Positions 7,528 through 15,777 of a stretch of DNA of 64,000 nt are shown here, piece by piece. Below the pieces are notes generated by a model, which was given only the letters and a program-made list of their open reading frames with translations, was not told where the DNA came from and did not search any database. The stretch comes from Pseudomonas syringae. Its GTDB lineage: Bacteria > Pseudomonadota > Gammaproteobacteria > Pseudomonadales > Pseudomonadaceae. The translations under genes were made by a program, and so were the position numbers. The DNA is taken from assembly GCF_001698815.1 (NCBI RefSeq), contig NZ_LGSI01000035.1, positions 1 through 64,000 on the forward strand, in the 5' to 3' direction. Position 1 is the first letter of the stretch; every line of letters starts with the position of its first letter.

Positions 7528-8211
7528 TCAAACCCCTCGCCAGTTATTCCGATGAACCTCGCGGCACCGATGTACCACTTGCTCTACCAGCGAATTGCGT
7601 GGGGTGGCGTGGATCCAACTATCCTCAAAAGGTGGGAGCGGCCCATCGGTCTCCAGCACCGCATTCAATTCCAATGAAAGCAAAATCAGCGTTTTGAATG
7701 CATTAGGCACCTGATCTGCTTCGAAGGATGCCCACCGCTGCCTCATGGCTTTTTCAGCCTTGCCCGCACGGTCCCATTCTTTGGTTTTGTGATGGACCAG
7801 CGCGTTACGTGCCGCTACCAGTCCTTTAAGCCCATTAATGGCTGGGCCATCCTCGCGCAGGGATCGACCACACACCAGCCGTGGGATGACAACCCATTTG
7901 CCTACCACATCCAGCTTGTCCAGATACGTTTTCGCCAGAGGCTCACCCAGCTGGATGAGCGCAAATTCATAGGCCGCCGCTTCGAGAGCCATCGCAGAAA
8001 ACACGATGGTTTTAATGCCAGCCACGTTTTTTCTGGCTTCCTGTTGGTCGTAGGCTGTCGCATCGCTAGGCCATTGCGGTTTAGGGATTGGATTGCCCTT
8101 CTCGAATAAAAAACAGCCGAAAGCCTCTTCCGCAATTTCTGCGTAGGTCTCCACCATAGAATCGGCAATGACCCAGCTATCGCGAACCCGGAACGGTTCA
8201 CTTGACGTCAT
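7528..8211 (-). CDS. HEPN-like protein
   Basis: The 227-residue all-helical product contains VAARNALVHHKT near residues 132-143, giving the R-x4-H motif (Arg135, His140) typical of HEPN RNases and HEPN-like structural domains; R-N at the start is the usual form. A central segment (GIKTIVFSAMALEAAAYEFAL) fits the preceding HEPN helix. HEPN proteins are common in toxin-antitoxin, abortive-infection and CRISPR contexts. No MNT-type nucleotidyltransferase partner is visible; the next gene on the strand is the recombinase. Nuclease activity and a defence role are inferences. Confidence 0.6.
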   Translation of the reverse strand: MTSSEPFRVRDSWVIADSMVETYAEIAEEAFGCFLFEKGNPIPKPQWPSDATAYDQQEARKNVAGIKTIVFSAMALEAAAYEFALIQLGEPLAKTYLDKLDVVGKWVVIPRLVCGRSLREDGPAINGLKGLVAARNALVHHKTKEWDRAGKAEKAMRQRWASFEADQVPNAFKTLILLSLELNAVLETDGPLPPFEDSWIHATPRNSLVEQVVHRCREVHRNNWRGV

Positions 8212-8672
8212 CGATCACGCCCCTTAGATAATTGGTGATAACGTATTTTATCATTAGTAATGGACGCTATCACATTCCTGACTGATCGGTATGAGCAGGG
8301 CATAGAATAAGTAGTCAGGTAACAAGGGATCGGTTCGCTCGATCCGAATGCCGATGTGCGCAGGGTTGAATATTCAGATCGGTTTGCCACATCGCAGATC
8401 AAAGCTTGTTTGCAAAAGACCTTTGCCTGCTCGGGATGATGTGTTTACCCAAGAAGACGAAACGTTGGTTCAAACGGCCTCGCCTCAGGCGTGTCCCTCA
8501 AGGCTACGCTCCCCTATGCGACTGGTAGCGACGGTCACGCCTGAGGTGATGCATCGTAGAAGGTGTTTTGACAAAAATTAAAAATAAAATCTCCCAAATT
8601 CTAGAGATTTATGAACTATATTATTTAATACTTAACTGTGCAGTCACTTTGTTTTTTACAATGGAGAATGCT
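8212..8672. other. Intergenic region with stem-loop
   Basis: No convincing gene is seen. The stretch contains the paired element at 8483-8546 and, from about 8575, a sharp drop in GC content leading into the AT-rich gene at 8673. Confidence 0.5.
8483..8546. repeat. 11-bp perfect inverted repeat enclosing a second stem
   Basis: CCTCAGGCGTG at 8483-8493 pairs perfectly with CACGCCTGAGG at 8536-8546. Inside, GCTAC and GTAGC can pair, giving a two-level stem of about 64 nt. There is no T-tract. The layout recalls a folded attC-like or structured RNA element, but the GTTRRRY/RYYYAAC integron boxes are not present. Confidence 0.55.
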
Positions 8673-9641
8673 ATGAGTCCGCATGGTGAAGGCGTATCAA
8701 AACTGACTATATATACAGTTTTGTTATCCGCTTTGTTTCCTATTTTAGGCAATGCTAAAGAATTAGTTGCTTCTCCTGAGCCTGGCAAGAAGGCTCTCAT
8801 CTATAATGAGTTGCAACGTCAGTTTATCCAGAACACTGACAAAACAGAAATGCCAAAACTTGACTGCAGTGATAATAGTTTTGCACAAACCGGATATAAT
8901 CTAGGCAAGGTAGAAATTTTATCCCCTTCGGGAAAGTATAGAGAGGTCGATTCTAAATCACAATGTTTAATAGATATAAGTACAGGTTGTCAATTAGGGA
9001 TGTTTCCGGTAACTGAGATTGAGACGGAGGGGCAGTGGGCTTGGACAAAGTCACGTATAGGGCATCTTTATTTTTTGCACGAGATAGCAAGAAAATATGG
9101 AGTACCTAATTCAATACTAGAAAAACAATTTAACGCCATGAATGGAGCTATATTAAAAAATATACAGAGAAGAATAAATATGCCAATTAAAATTAAAAAA
9201 AACGGACTTGAGACTGGATTGGGAACGTCGAACGACATAGATAATGACAAGACTAGCGCCAAGCTGGAGCGAGCCTTTGCTGGTAGTTGGAATCTCTATG
9301 TGCATTCACTTCCAACAAGCCAACAAGTTAAGTTCCCAATACTGGTGGGCGTGGAAGAAGGATGTGGAGCTGGCGAGACTAGTTATGATGTTGAAATAAT
9401 TCCACCTGGAGGTAAGCTCCGAATGATCAGTGATATTGATGCCCAGCTTTGTGAGGCCTTACATGTAGATCCATGGGACATGAAGTGCCAAGGCTGGTCC
9501 GTAATCGGCTCGAAAGATATAGGCCTCGTTGGAACTTACCGATACAGCATTGAATGGTCGAACGGAAACGTAGTGCGTGATAAGTTAACAGTAAATCAGC
9601 AGCGCGAAAAAAAGTTGTGCCTCCCACAAAGGTGTCCTTAG
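8673..9641 (+). CDS. AT-rich exported protein of unknown function
   Basis: From ATG 8673 (GGAG 6 nt upstream) the product is 322 residues with a classic signal peptide (KLTIYTVLLSALFPILGNA, cleavage after GNA). The rest is soluble, with several cysteines and a C-terminal part that may be beta-rich (FPILVGVEEGCGAGETSYDVEI...YRYSIEWSNGNVVRDKLTV). An earlier in-frame ATG at 8568 would add 35 residues but spoil the signal peptide. The gene is far more AT-rich than its neighbours, a sign of transfer. No family is recognised. It is followed after 52 nt by an AT-rich membrane-protein gene on the same strand, a likely partner. Confidence 0.65.
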   Translation: MSPHGEGVSKLTIYTVLLSALFPILGNAKELVASPEPGKKALIYNELQRQFIQNTDKTEMPKLDCSDNSFAQTGYNLGKVEILSPSGKYREVDSKSQCLIDISTGCQLGMFPVTEIETEGQWAWTKSRIGHLYFLHEIARKYGVPNSILEKQFNAMNGAILKNIQRRINMPIKIKKNGLETGLGTSNDIDNDKTSAKLERAFAGSWNLYVHSLPTSQQVKFPILVGVEEGCGAGETSYDVEIIPPGGKLRMISDIDAQLCEALHVDPWDMKCQGWSVIGSKDIGLVGTYRYSIEWSNGNVVRDKLTVNQQREKKLCLPQRCP

Positions 9642-9658
9642 GATAGCAAACTTTTTGG

Positions 9659-9664
9659 TATAAT
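9659..9664 (+). promoter_or_regulatory. Possible extended -10 promoter element
   Basis: TATAAT preceded by TGG forms an extended -10 (TG-n-TATAAT) 29 nt upstream of the 9694 start. No good -35 is present at the usual spacing. It may give the membrane-protein gene its own transcript. Confidence 0.35.
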
Positions 9665-9693
9665 TTAAAAACAAAAAGAGGATACCAATTAAA

Positions 9694-10290
9694 ATGATAC
9701 GCAATCAGAAAACAGGGATGGATGATTTTTTTAATATCGTACGTGAAGTAAAAAAAATTGCATTAGTGGCGGTTGGAGGATTAGTACTATTGCCCATCCT
9801 AGCTGGATTGGGTGGCTACACACCACCTTGGCCAAGCGGTATCGCGGTGATTACTTCTTTGGCAGAGCTGGTTATCTTAATTGTTGTTTATCAATTGCTA
9901 TCTCACGCAAATCGGTCAACAGCGAATCGCGTAATTGCTTGTCTGGCAATAATTATCTTTTTTATGAGCGCAGTTTATGCAACTTTAAATGCCGTATTTG
10001 TGTATCAGATCCCGAATAGGGCTACTAGAGTCGTATTAGGTTGTGGCTTGTCGGAGAAAGCTATAGCTATAATTTCGGAGGCAGCATTTAAACCAGTCAG
10101 CGTTTGTCCTGGTGAGCTATCAACTCTGCTTGCTTCTGCGCAGTATGATACAGATAAGGTTTGGTCCGCGCACTCTGTTAGTCTTATTAAGTTATTACTT
10201 GTGTTCTCGTGGCTTATGGCTTTTGGTGGGCTCGCAGCGCTTTTTGGCGTGTTCGCTTCATTTCAACGGCGTCAGAATTCTACGAGCTAG
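9694..10290 (+). CDS. AT-rich four-helix membrane protein
   Basis: The 198-residue product has four probable transmembrane segments, at about residues 21-45, 49-70, 83-108 and 165-190. A loop of about 55 residues between helices 3 and 4 contains two cysteines (LGCGLSEK, VSVCPGEL). AGAGGA 11 nt before the ATG is a fair ribosome-binding site. It shares the low GC content of the exported-protein gene upstream, so the two probably arrived together. No family is recognised. Confidence 0.62.
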   Translation: MIRNQKTGMDDFFNIVREVKKIALVAVGGLVLLPILAGLGGYTPPWPSGIAVITSLAELVILIVVYQLLSHANRSTANRVIACLAIIIFFMSAVYATLNAVFVYQIPNRATRVVLGCGLSEKAIAIISEAAFKPVSVCPGELSTLLASAQYDTDKVWSAHSVSLIKLLLVFSWLMAFGGLAALFGVFASFQRRQNSTS

Positions 10291-10699
10291 TCACCTGGGA
10301 GGCGTATTAATTTATCAGCTCGGTGAGCGATGGCAGGGCATTGCATGTTGCTTGCCACCTTTCTCCCGCAATCAAGCACTCGAGCGCTGGCAGAAATTGG
10401 CCGTCCTCTGCCGGTTGTCACTAAGGCACCTGCTGGTCAAGTCGAATGCAAACGGTTGATCAGCACGGATGCATTCGACTGGTCAGTGGCAATGCAAATG
10501 GGTGGTCAAGTCCATGCAATTACGCAGCTCAATCCCTGCCCCTATTCTCGTCATAATGCTTGTTAGGCTTGCTGCGTGCCCTTGAAGCCACCACCCCTAA
10601 TTGGGGCGCGGGACTTAAACGTCGAAATGATGCCAGTGGAGTGCATCTGTTTTTCGGCTAACGGCCGGCCACATACAGATAGGAGTTGGATTGCAGAAT
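10291..10699. other. Intergenic region with IS21-like terminal motifs
   Basis: No gene can be supported. It contains the tandem motif copies listed at 10439-10512 and the 3' end of the minus-strand operon. Confidence 0.5.
10439..10512 (+). repeat. Left copy of IS21-like terminal multiple repeats
   Basis: Two variants of one motif stand in tandem: GTCGAATGCAAACGGTTGAT and AATGCAAATGGGTGGTCAAG. The second, extended to 22 nt (10491-10512), recurs perfectly in inverted orientation at 15404-15425. Short tandem motifs at each end in opposite orientation are typical of IS21-family termini. No istA/istB-like gene is present between the two copies; the three-gene operon lies there instead. Confidence 0.55.
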
Positions 10700-12694
10700 T
10701 CAGTCTGGGAGCTGAGGAGCGGCTTTAACCTGAGGCTTCTTCTTTCTAGGCTTCTGAGTTTTCGGGGACATTGACGAAGGTGGTTTGAGATTTCCTGGGA
10801 CTCGGAAAACGACAAGATGACGAACAACTTCGCTACCTTCTGGTACTACGGACTCATACCACACGCACTCCTCGAGACTAGGAGGTGGTCCGTTGCGCTC
10901 AGCGATTTCCAAGACTCCCAAGAAGCCGAGCTTCACATTGGTGTTTTGGTAGCTGACGGCTTGATTACAATAGCTTTTCGCTGATGTTCGATCTAGATGC
11001 CCATGGTGCCGTTTCATCTCAAAGACGATACGGAATGCACCGAAGGTAACGTAAATGTCTGCTCGTCCTGTTGCGACCCCCTCAACCTCCGTCTTGATAT
11101 CGGCGTGAGGGTAGTTGCCGCACAGCCATTGCCACAAGTCTCTTTGTAGGTTGAATTCAGTTGCATCGGGATCACGTAGATACCTACCCAGATCTTGTAG
11201 TTCCTTGAGTCCGGCGTCTTGTCGGTTGTGGCAAAAAAGGAGTACTTGCAGGAGCAATTCATCGAAGTGATCACGGACTTCGCCCCCGTAGTCCTGGCAG
11301 CGTACTAGATTATCGGAAGTGTTTTTGAGGAGTCGCTGGACAATTGGATTGCTAATGTCTCGGGAAGTGACGCGACGCTGACTCAATGCTATTTCAACAG
11401 TGCGCAGTGCCTCGTCTGACCATTCCGATGGCAGCTCATTGCTTTTGAGCAGCTCACAGAGAATGGGGTAATTTTCTTCCGTCATTAAACCATCCAATGA
11501 GGCATTGACCTCCGACATCTGTGTGACACGATGGCGTAACGCACTCGCGGTGCTCTGTTGATCAGGATCCCAGTTGGAACCGGACAATAGATCGTCAAGA
11601 TGGGCTAATTGACCTCGTTCTTTTACGAAGCTGGATTCTATTCGTGGTCTAAGGAGCAGGCCGAGCCCTCCCATGGTGCTGAGGGAACGGTCTGCGTCAT
11701 ACACCGCCAGCAGGTTCTCGATGACAGACCAGGCTTTGAGCCAGCTAGGGCGTGTCAGATCCTTGGCAGCTTGTTGAACTGACCTAGTCAGGCGCACCCA
11801 CTGAATTTCTCGATCCGTTCTTCCAACTAGCCATTCTGGGAGTAATTGGTTTCCCAGTTGACGGTTGTGATCGGAAACGGATTGGATAAGGATATCAACG
11901 CTACCGCTGATTAGATGTCCTGCGCTCCCTTTGGAGAAACCTTGAATAATGTCGATCACGGCTTCGTACGCCGCTGCGTCAGCGCGATCTTCATCTGCTA
12001 GTCGCGCATTGCGAAGAAGCCCTTTAGCTGTATCCAAATACATTAGTACATGGTCATAGACTTCAGAATTCAGAGCCTGGGAGATCTTGGCGAGCGCCAG
12101 TTCAAAAGAAGCTTCGCCTTCGGCATCCTCTACTTTTCGCAGATTATCCAAAGTTGTAAGCAGATCATCCTCCGCCCATATGTGGAAAGCGGCCCCGGCC
12201 AGCTTTGCAGCGTGTTGTGCGAACAATCCGTCTGCGCTAGGAGTGATGCACGCTAGGATCTTTAGCGGGATGAATTTGGAGATAGCGCCTGTAAGGGCAA
12301 GTCGAAATAGCGCCTCCAATGAATAGGCCGCGACTAATGCATCTTTGGGGGTTGATTGCATTTCGATACGCTTTTCCAGCACGCCGGTCAGTTGCCTGCG
12401 CACTCGACTGCGGAGCGCAATGTCATGGATTACCGTACCGGTCGCGGCGCGAAAAGCAGACGGATCTTGACCTTCGGCAAAGCCTCGCAGCAGCAACTTG
12501 TCCAGTTGGGAAGAATCCTCCGGCGATGAGTCGCTTGTCAGTTGGGCGATCACATCAAGATATGGCGCTGCAACCAGGATGTCAGCCTGATCCATGAGCG
12601 ATTTGAGGCCGCCGAACGAGGCAATGGTTAAAGGTGCATCCGTCTGCAGATGCACTTCAATGACGCTTAGAACAGACGAACTCTTACCAGACAT
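10700..12694 (-). CDS. Putative effector with C-terminal PD-(D/E)XK nuclease-like domain
   Basis: This last gene of the three-gene operon encodes 664 residues. About residues 1-500 are helical and match no family I recognise. The C-terminal part carries a restriction-endonuclease-like signature: Glu513 in TEFNLQRDLWQWL, Asp546 in GRADIYV, and Glu559-x-Lys561 in FEMKRHHG, followed by a helix with NQAVSYQ. The tail is basic and proline-rich (KPRKKKPQ). The active-site set is complete, so DNA or RNA cleavage is plausible. Its start overlaps the ATPase gene by 11 nt. By analogy with ABC-three-component and Lamassu systems it would be the effector triggered by the ATPase; that is inference. Confidence 0.75.
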   Translation of the reverse strand: MSGKSSSVLSVIEVHLQTDAPLTIASFGGLKSLMDQADILVAAPYLDVIAQLTSDSSPEDSSQLDKLLLRGFAEGQDPSAFRAATGTVIHDIALRSRVRRQLTGVLEKRIEMQSTPKDALVAAYSLEALFRLALTGAISKFIPLKILACITPSADGLFAQHAAKLAGAAFHIWAEDDLLTTLDNLRKVEDAEGEASFELALAKISQALNSEVYDHVLMYLDTAKGLLRNARLADEDRADAAAYEAVIDIIQGFSKGSAGHLISGSVDILIQSVSDHNRQLGNQLLPEWLVGRTDREIQWVRLTRSVQQAAKDLTRPSWLKAWSVIENLLAVYDADRSLSTMGGLGLLLRPRIESSFVKERGQLAHLDDLLSGSNWDPDQQSTASALRHRVTQMSEVNASLDGLMTEENYPILCELLKSNELPSEWSDEALRTVEIALSQRRVTSRDISNPIVQRLLKNTSDNLVRCQDYGGEVRDHFDELLLQVLLFCHNRQDAGLKELQDLGRYLRDPDATEFNLQRDLWQWLCGNYPHADIKTEVEGVATGRADIYVTFGAFRIVFEMKRHHGHLDRTSAKSYCNQAVSYQNTNVKLGFLGVLEIAERNGPPPSLEECVWYESVVPEGSEVVRHLVVFRVPGNLKPPSSMSPKTQKPRKKKPQVKAAPQLPD

Positions 12695-14627
12695 AGCCGC
12701 CTTCCGGCGCGACGCGACATTGTTTGTCCCCTAGCGCTGAGATCACTGCAGGTGCATTCGCACTGGCGACAAATATCTGTAAGCCCGTGGTTTCACCGGC
12801 GACACGCCGAAGTTCGCTGAGCAGTTTGGCGAGGTCACTTTCGCTGGTCTCTTCAGAGCCTGGAGAGTCAATGATCAGCAAGCCGGGATGCCGGCCGACG
12901 CCGAGTTTTTGGCCAACTCTCAGTAACGCTATGGCCGTGGCGATACGCAGTCTGAGGCGTTCACCAGTCGTAAGTTTGCTGAACCACGATCGTTGGCCGC
13001 CTTTGAGTACGCTCATTCTTGCATCAGACCCAAGGTCAACTGCCTCCAGCCCAAGCGCACCAAATTCGTTGGCAAGGCGAAGTATTTCTTCGTTGAGCGC
13101 ATCCATAAGCTCACCTTTCCTGGCATCAAATGCTTTTTTTGCTTCCTTCAGTGCGATATCGATCAACGAAGCATCGCGGGGCGGTACTGGAGCAGGGGCG
13201 GCAGCGGTGTATTCTTGTAGAGCACCTTCGAGTCGAGCTACAACAAGTTCTGCTTCTCGTTGTAGTCGAAACGGGTTGCTGGCGCTCACCGCTACCAGTT
13301 TTGCCTGCGTAGAGACCAGTTTTTCTATTGCTAGTTTTGCCTCGCTTTTCGCTTCCTTAGCATTCTCCTTCGCCTCGCGGAACGCTTGCCGGGAGGCTTT
13401 GGCACGGGATTCTGCGGCTTCAAGTGCATCCGAGCTATCGTCCTGCTGATCATGGGTTATGGGTTCGGAACAGAGAGAGCAATTCAGGTCTGTGGCTTCG
13501 CGTTTTATCCGCTCTTTGGGTACAGATTTTTCGCAGCGAGGGCAGCAAGTTGGTTCCAGGCCATTGAAGAAAGCGGTTGTTATGACGTTCTCACGTAGAT
13601 CTCGGAGTGCGCGCTCGTCTTGGTCTGCAATGCTTCTTAACGTGGCGAGATCTAAGTCCGAACGGGCAGATAGCTGCTCGAGGTTTGCTGCAAGTTTGGA
13701 CTGCTCAGTTAGGTCAAAAGCTAGTCGATCTAAAGACTCTGCCGTCGCGCTGTTATCAGCTGCTGATGAGAGTTTGAGGCGCGCGTTATCAAGCCGTTTA
13801 GTAATACGCTCCCTTGAGTCAGATGCTCCATCATTTCGGGCGGAGTGGTTTCGGTTCGCGTAGGTAAGCTGCTGCTCCACTTCTTTTTTCGCAGTTCCAG
13901 CCTGCATAACAGTACTAGCCCAAGGCAGGCCTATATAGAGCTGAAGCATGCGTCCAGGTAGTCCTGCCATGAGGACATCGCCTAATAGGGCTTTGTGGTC
14001 TCCTCCAAAGTAGAGTGCGCCGGAAAGGGCTGTCCATCCGTGGGATACCGTAATCCCGCCTTCATCGTTGTCCTTTCGGGAAGAGATAGGCTCAAGGTCA
14101 AAGGTACTCATCATGAATCGAGACATTGCAGCAGCGAACCCTTCGTCGCTGCTGAATCGGTCGACATCATCAAATGTTCCATCGGGACGCAACCTTTTCA
14201 GGGCCCCATTGGGCTTTTTGCTCAGTACCTCAAATTCGACAGCGTACTGACGATCATCCAACTTGAAGGAGACATTTACCCAGGACAACCAGCTTCGTAC
14301 ATCATCCTGAAGCGCTTTGGCGTCCCCTCGCAGGCTCCATAGAATTATTTCAAGCACACTTGATTTGCCGACCAAGTTGGATTTTCCCGAGCTGCCGTGA
14401 CTGGCAACTGCCCAGACTCCTGGTCCCAGATTGGACCAGCTAAAGTCAATTGAGCCTTTGAATTTGCCTTGCTTTTCGCCTTTGAACGCCACGTCTGAAA
14501 TCGTTAGGGTGGGTGTCGGGCGCGCTGGCCGATCTCCGAAGATTCTGCGTTGCTGAAGCATTACTTCTGCTTCTGCAACTGGCAGGCCGGCGCCATCGGC
14601 GACCGTCTCAATCCAACTCATGGTCAT
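12684..14627 (-). CDS. Rad50/SMC-like ABC ATPase with CxxC...CxxC insert
   Basis: The 647-residue product has an N-terminal nucleotide-binding half with a P-loop region around residues 78-90, where GSSGKS and VGKSS are both present. The aligned first glycine of the canonical loop is replaced, which is unusual. Charged coiled-coil segments (about 250-350 and 395-475) flank a zinc-finger-like insert, Cys362-x-x-Cys365 and Cys383-x-x-Cys386, as in Rad50-type hooks. The C-terminal half has the ABC signature (SKLTTGERLRLR, about 550-560) and Walker B LLIIDSPGSEE (583-593), where DSPGSE replaces the common DEP. Arms are short for a true SMC. It overlaps both neighbours (4 and 11 nt). Likely a sensor/regulatory ATPase of a conflict system. 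Confidence 0.85.
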   Translation of the reverse strand: MTMSWIETVADGAGLPVAEAEVMLQQRRIFGDRPARPTPTLTISDVAFKGEKQGKFKGSIDFSWSNLGPGVWAVASHGSSGKSNLVGKSSVLEIILWSLRGDAKALQDDVRSWLSWVNVSFKLDDRQYAVEFEVLSKKPNGALKRLRPDGTFDDVDRFSSDEGFAAAMSRFMMSTFDLEPISSRKDNDEGGITVSHGWTALSGALYFGGDHKALLGDVLMAGLPGRMLQLYIGLPWASTVMQAGTAKKEVEQQLTYANRNHSARNDGASDSRERITKRLDNARLKLSSAADNSATAESLDRLAFDLTEQSKLAANLEQLSARSDLDLATLRSIADQDERALRDLRENVITTAFFNGLEPTCCPRCEKSVPKERIKREATDLNCSLCSEPITHDQQDDSSDALEAAESRAKASRQAFREAKENAKEAKSEAKLAIEKLVSTQAKLVAVSASNPFRLQREAELVVARLEGALQEYTAAAPAPVPPRDASLIDIALKEAKKAFDARKGELMDALNEEILRLANEFGALGLEAVDLGSDARMSVLKGGQRSWFSKLTTGERLRLRIATAIALLRVGQKLGVGRHPGLLIIDSPGSEETSESDLAKLLSELRRVAGETTGLQIFVASANAPAVISALGDKQCRVAPEGGYVW

Positions 14628-15274
14628 GCAGCATTTCCTTGCAGTAGTACGTCCAGACGAATGCGAACACGTTCTGTAATAGGAGCGATGACATGCTTGA
14701 GTTCGGTGTTGGCGTACTCGGCCTGAAGGTATTGGCGATCTTTGAGGGCCTTGCCGCCCGTATCGGCAGCGACCCTGGCGACGACTGTTGCTCGGTCTCT
14801 ATACCAGGCGAGTTCTTCAGCCATCGCCGATAGTGCTTTTATTGCATCCCGGCCTTTGGTGGTAAGTAGGTAGATGTGCTCTTGTATGTTGCCTGGAGTG
14901 CCTTGGCGTTTAATCCTGATGAACTCAGCTGCCCGAAGAATGGACAACGCATTGTCCAGCGGCTCGAAGGCGCCAAATAGAAAACGAACCATTGGAAGAC
15001 GGCGCAAATCGGGCTCGCGGGAATCAAGTATCTGTTGCGCCAGTTTTATTGAATTTGGGTCGCCAGTTACCTCGAACTCATTCAATAGTTCGTTGGCAAG
15101 GTAATCGGGGTTCCGCATCCAGAAATCCAGGGCCTGGAGGCGAGATTGGGCGCGGAGGGTTGCTACAACATCCTCCCCCCAGGATGAGTCCATTACTTGC
15201 GTAGACGCCGCATCTATACAGGCGAGAAGGCGTACTGCACTCTGACGATCACTCGCTGTCGGAAGGGTGCTCAA
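14624..15274 (-). CDS. Small winged-helix-like component of the three-gene operon
   Basis: This first gene of the operon encodes 216 residues from a TTG start (GGGAG 9-13 nt upstream; no in-frame ATG follows the preceding stop). The middle (about residues 105-150, LDNALSILRAAEFIRIKR...HIYLLTTKGRDAIKAL) has the helix-helix-wing pattern of a winged helix. The remainder is helical. Its stop overlaps the ATPase start as ATGA. The small component of ABC-three-component systems often has such a domain, so a bridging or sensing role between the ATPase and the nuclease is likely, but this rests on context. Confidence 0.7.
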   Translation of the reverse strand: MSTLPTASDRQSAVRLLACIDAASTQVMDSSWGEDVVATLRAQSRLQALDFWMRNPDYLANELLNEFEVTGDPNSIKLAQQILDSREPDLRRLPMVRFLFGAFEPLDNALSILRAAEFIRIKRQGTPGNIQEHIYLLTTKGRDAIKALSAMAEELAWYRDRATVVARVAADTGGKALKDRQYLQAEYANTELKHVIAPITERVRIRLDVLLQGNAA

Positions 15275-15403
15275 AGGATGATGCTCCCAAGCGCATTGGG
15301 TACTTCGATGTCACTGTGCATAAGAGTCCCTGCCTATGCCATCTTTGATAGGAAGGCACATTAACATCATTCTGGCGGAGGTTGGCAAGTGGGCAATCGC
15401 GCA

Positions 15404-15455
15404 GACTTGACCACCCATTTGCATTCGACATGAGCAGTCATTTGCATCGTATTCG
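15404..15455 (-). repeat. Right copy of IS21-like terminal multiple repeats
   Basis: GACTTGACCACCCATTTGCA and the two bases after it (15404-15425) are the exact reverse complement of 10491-10512. A second, degenerate motif (CAGTCATTTGCATCGTATTCGAC) follows at once. The pair is inverted relative to the left copies, so the two sets bracket the whole operon over about 5 kb. Confidence 0.55.
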
Positions 15456-15515
15456 ACCATTACGTTTCGTTGCCATGACCGGCATAGAACGGCCGTTAGC
15501 TGCCTTTCGCAAGAG

Positions 15516-15571
15516 GCCGCTTTGGGTCGGTTGCCGTCCTTCGCGACGGGCAAAAACGGCCAGAAGCAGCC
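15516..15571 (+). repeat. Dispersed Pseudomonas repeat, copy 2
   Basis: This is the best-preserved copy: GCTTTGGGTCGG, then TTCGCGACGGGCAAAAACGG and CCAGAAGCAGC. It is close to a pattern often seen in Pseudomonas intergenic DNA. Related copies are at 4801 and 18512. Confidence 0.55.
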
Positions 15572-15777
15572 TGTAGTCTTAGGCAGCGAAAAACCTTGGC
15601 CGGAGGACGCTGAATAGCTATAAACGGCCAAATGGGTTCATATTTTGTTAGCAGTCCCCCTGAAGAAACCAGCACAAACTCTCGCTGCAGACCCAATAGC
15701 TCCTATGCATCCGCCTCTTGAACCCACAGCCAGAAGCGGACATTCGAGATTATCTCCCTACCAGTCACCGGGAAAAA

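Larger units (their letters stand above)
15275..15777. other. Intergenic region upstream of the three-gene operon
   Basis: It should hold the promoter of the minus-strand operon, though none is clear by eye. It contains the right IS21-like motif copies (15404-15455) and the second copy of the dispersed repeat (15516-15571). No gene is seen. Confidence 0.5.

Noticed and set aside
8483..8546. Integron attC site
   Set aside because: The paired arms fit, but the GTTRRRY/RYYYAAC core boxes are absent and no integron integrase was found.
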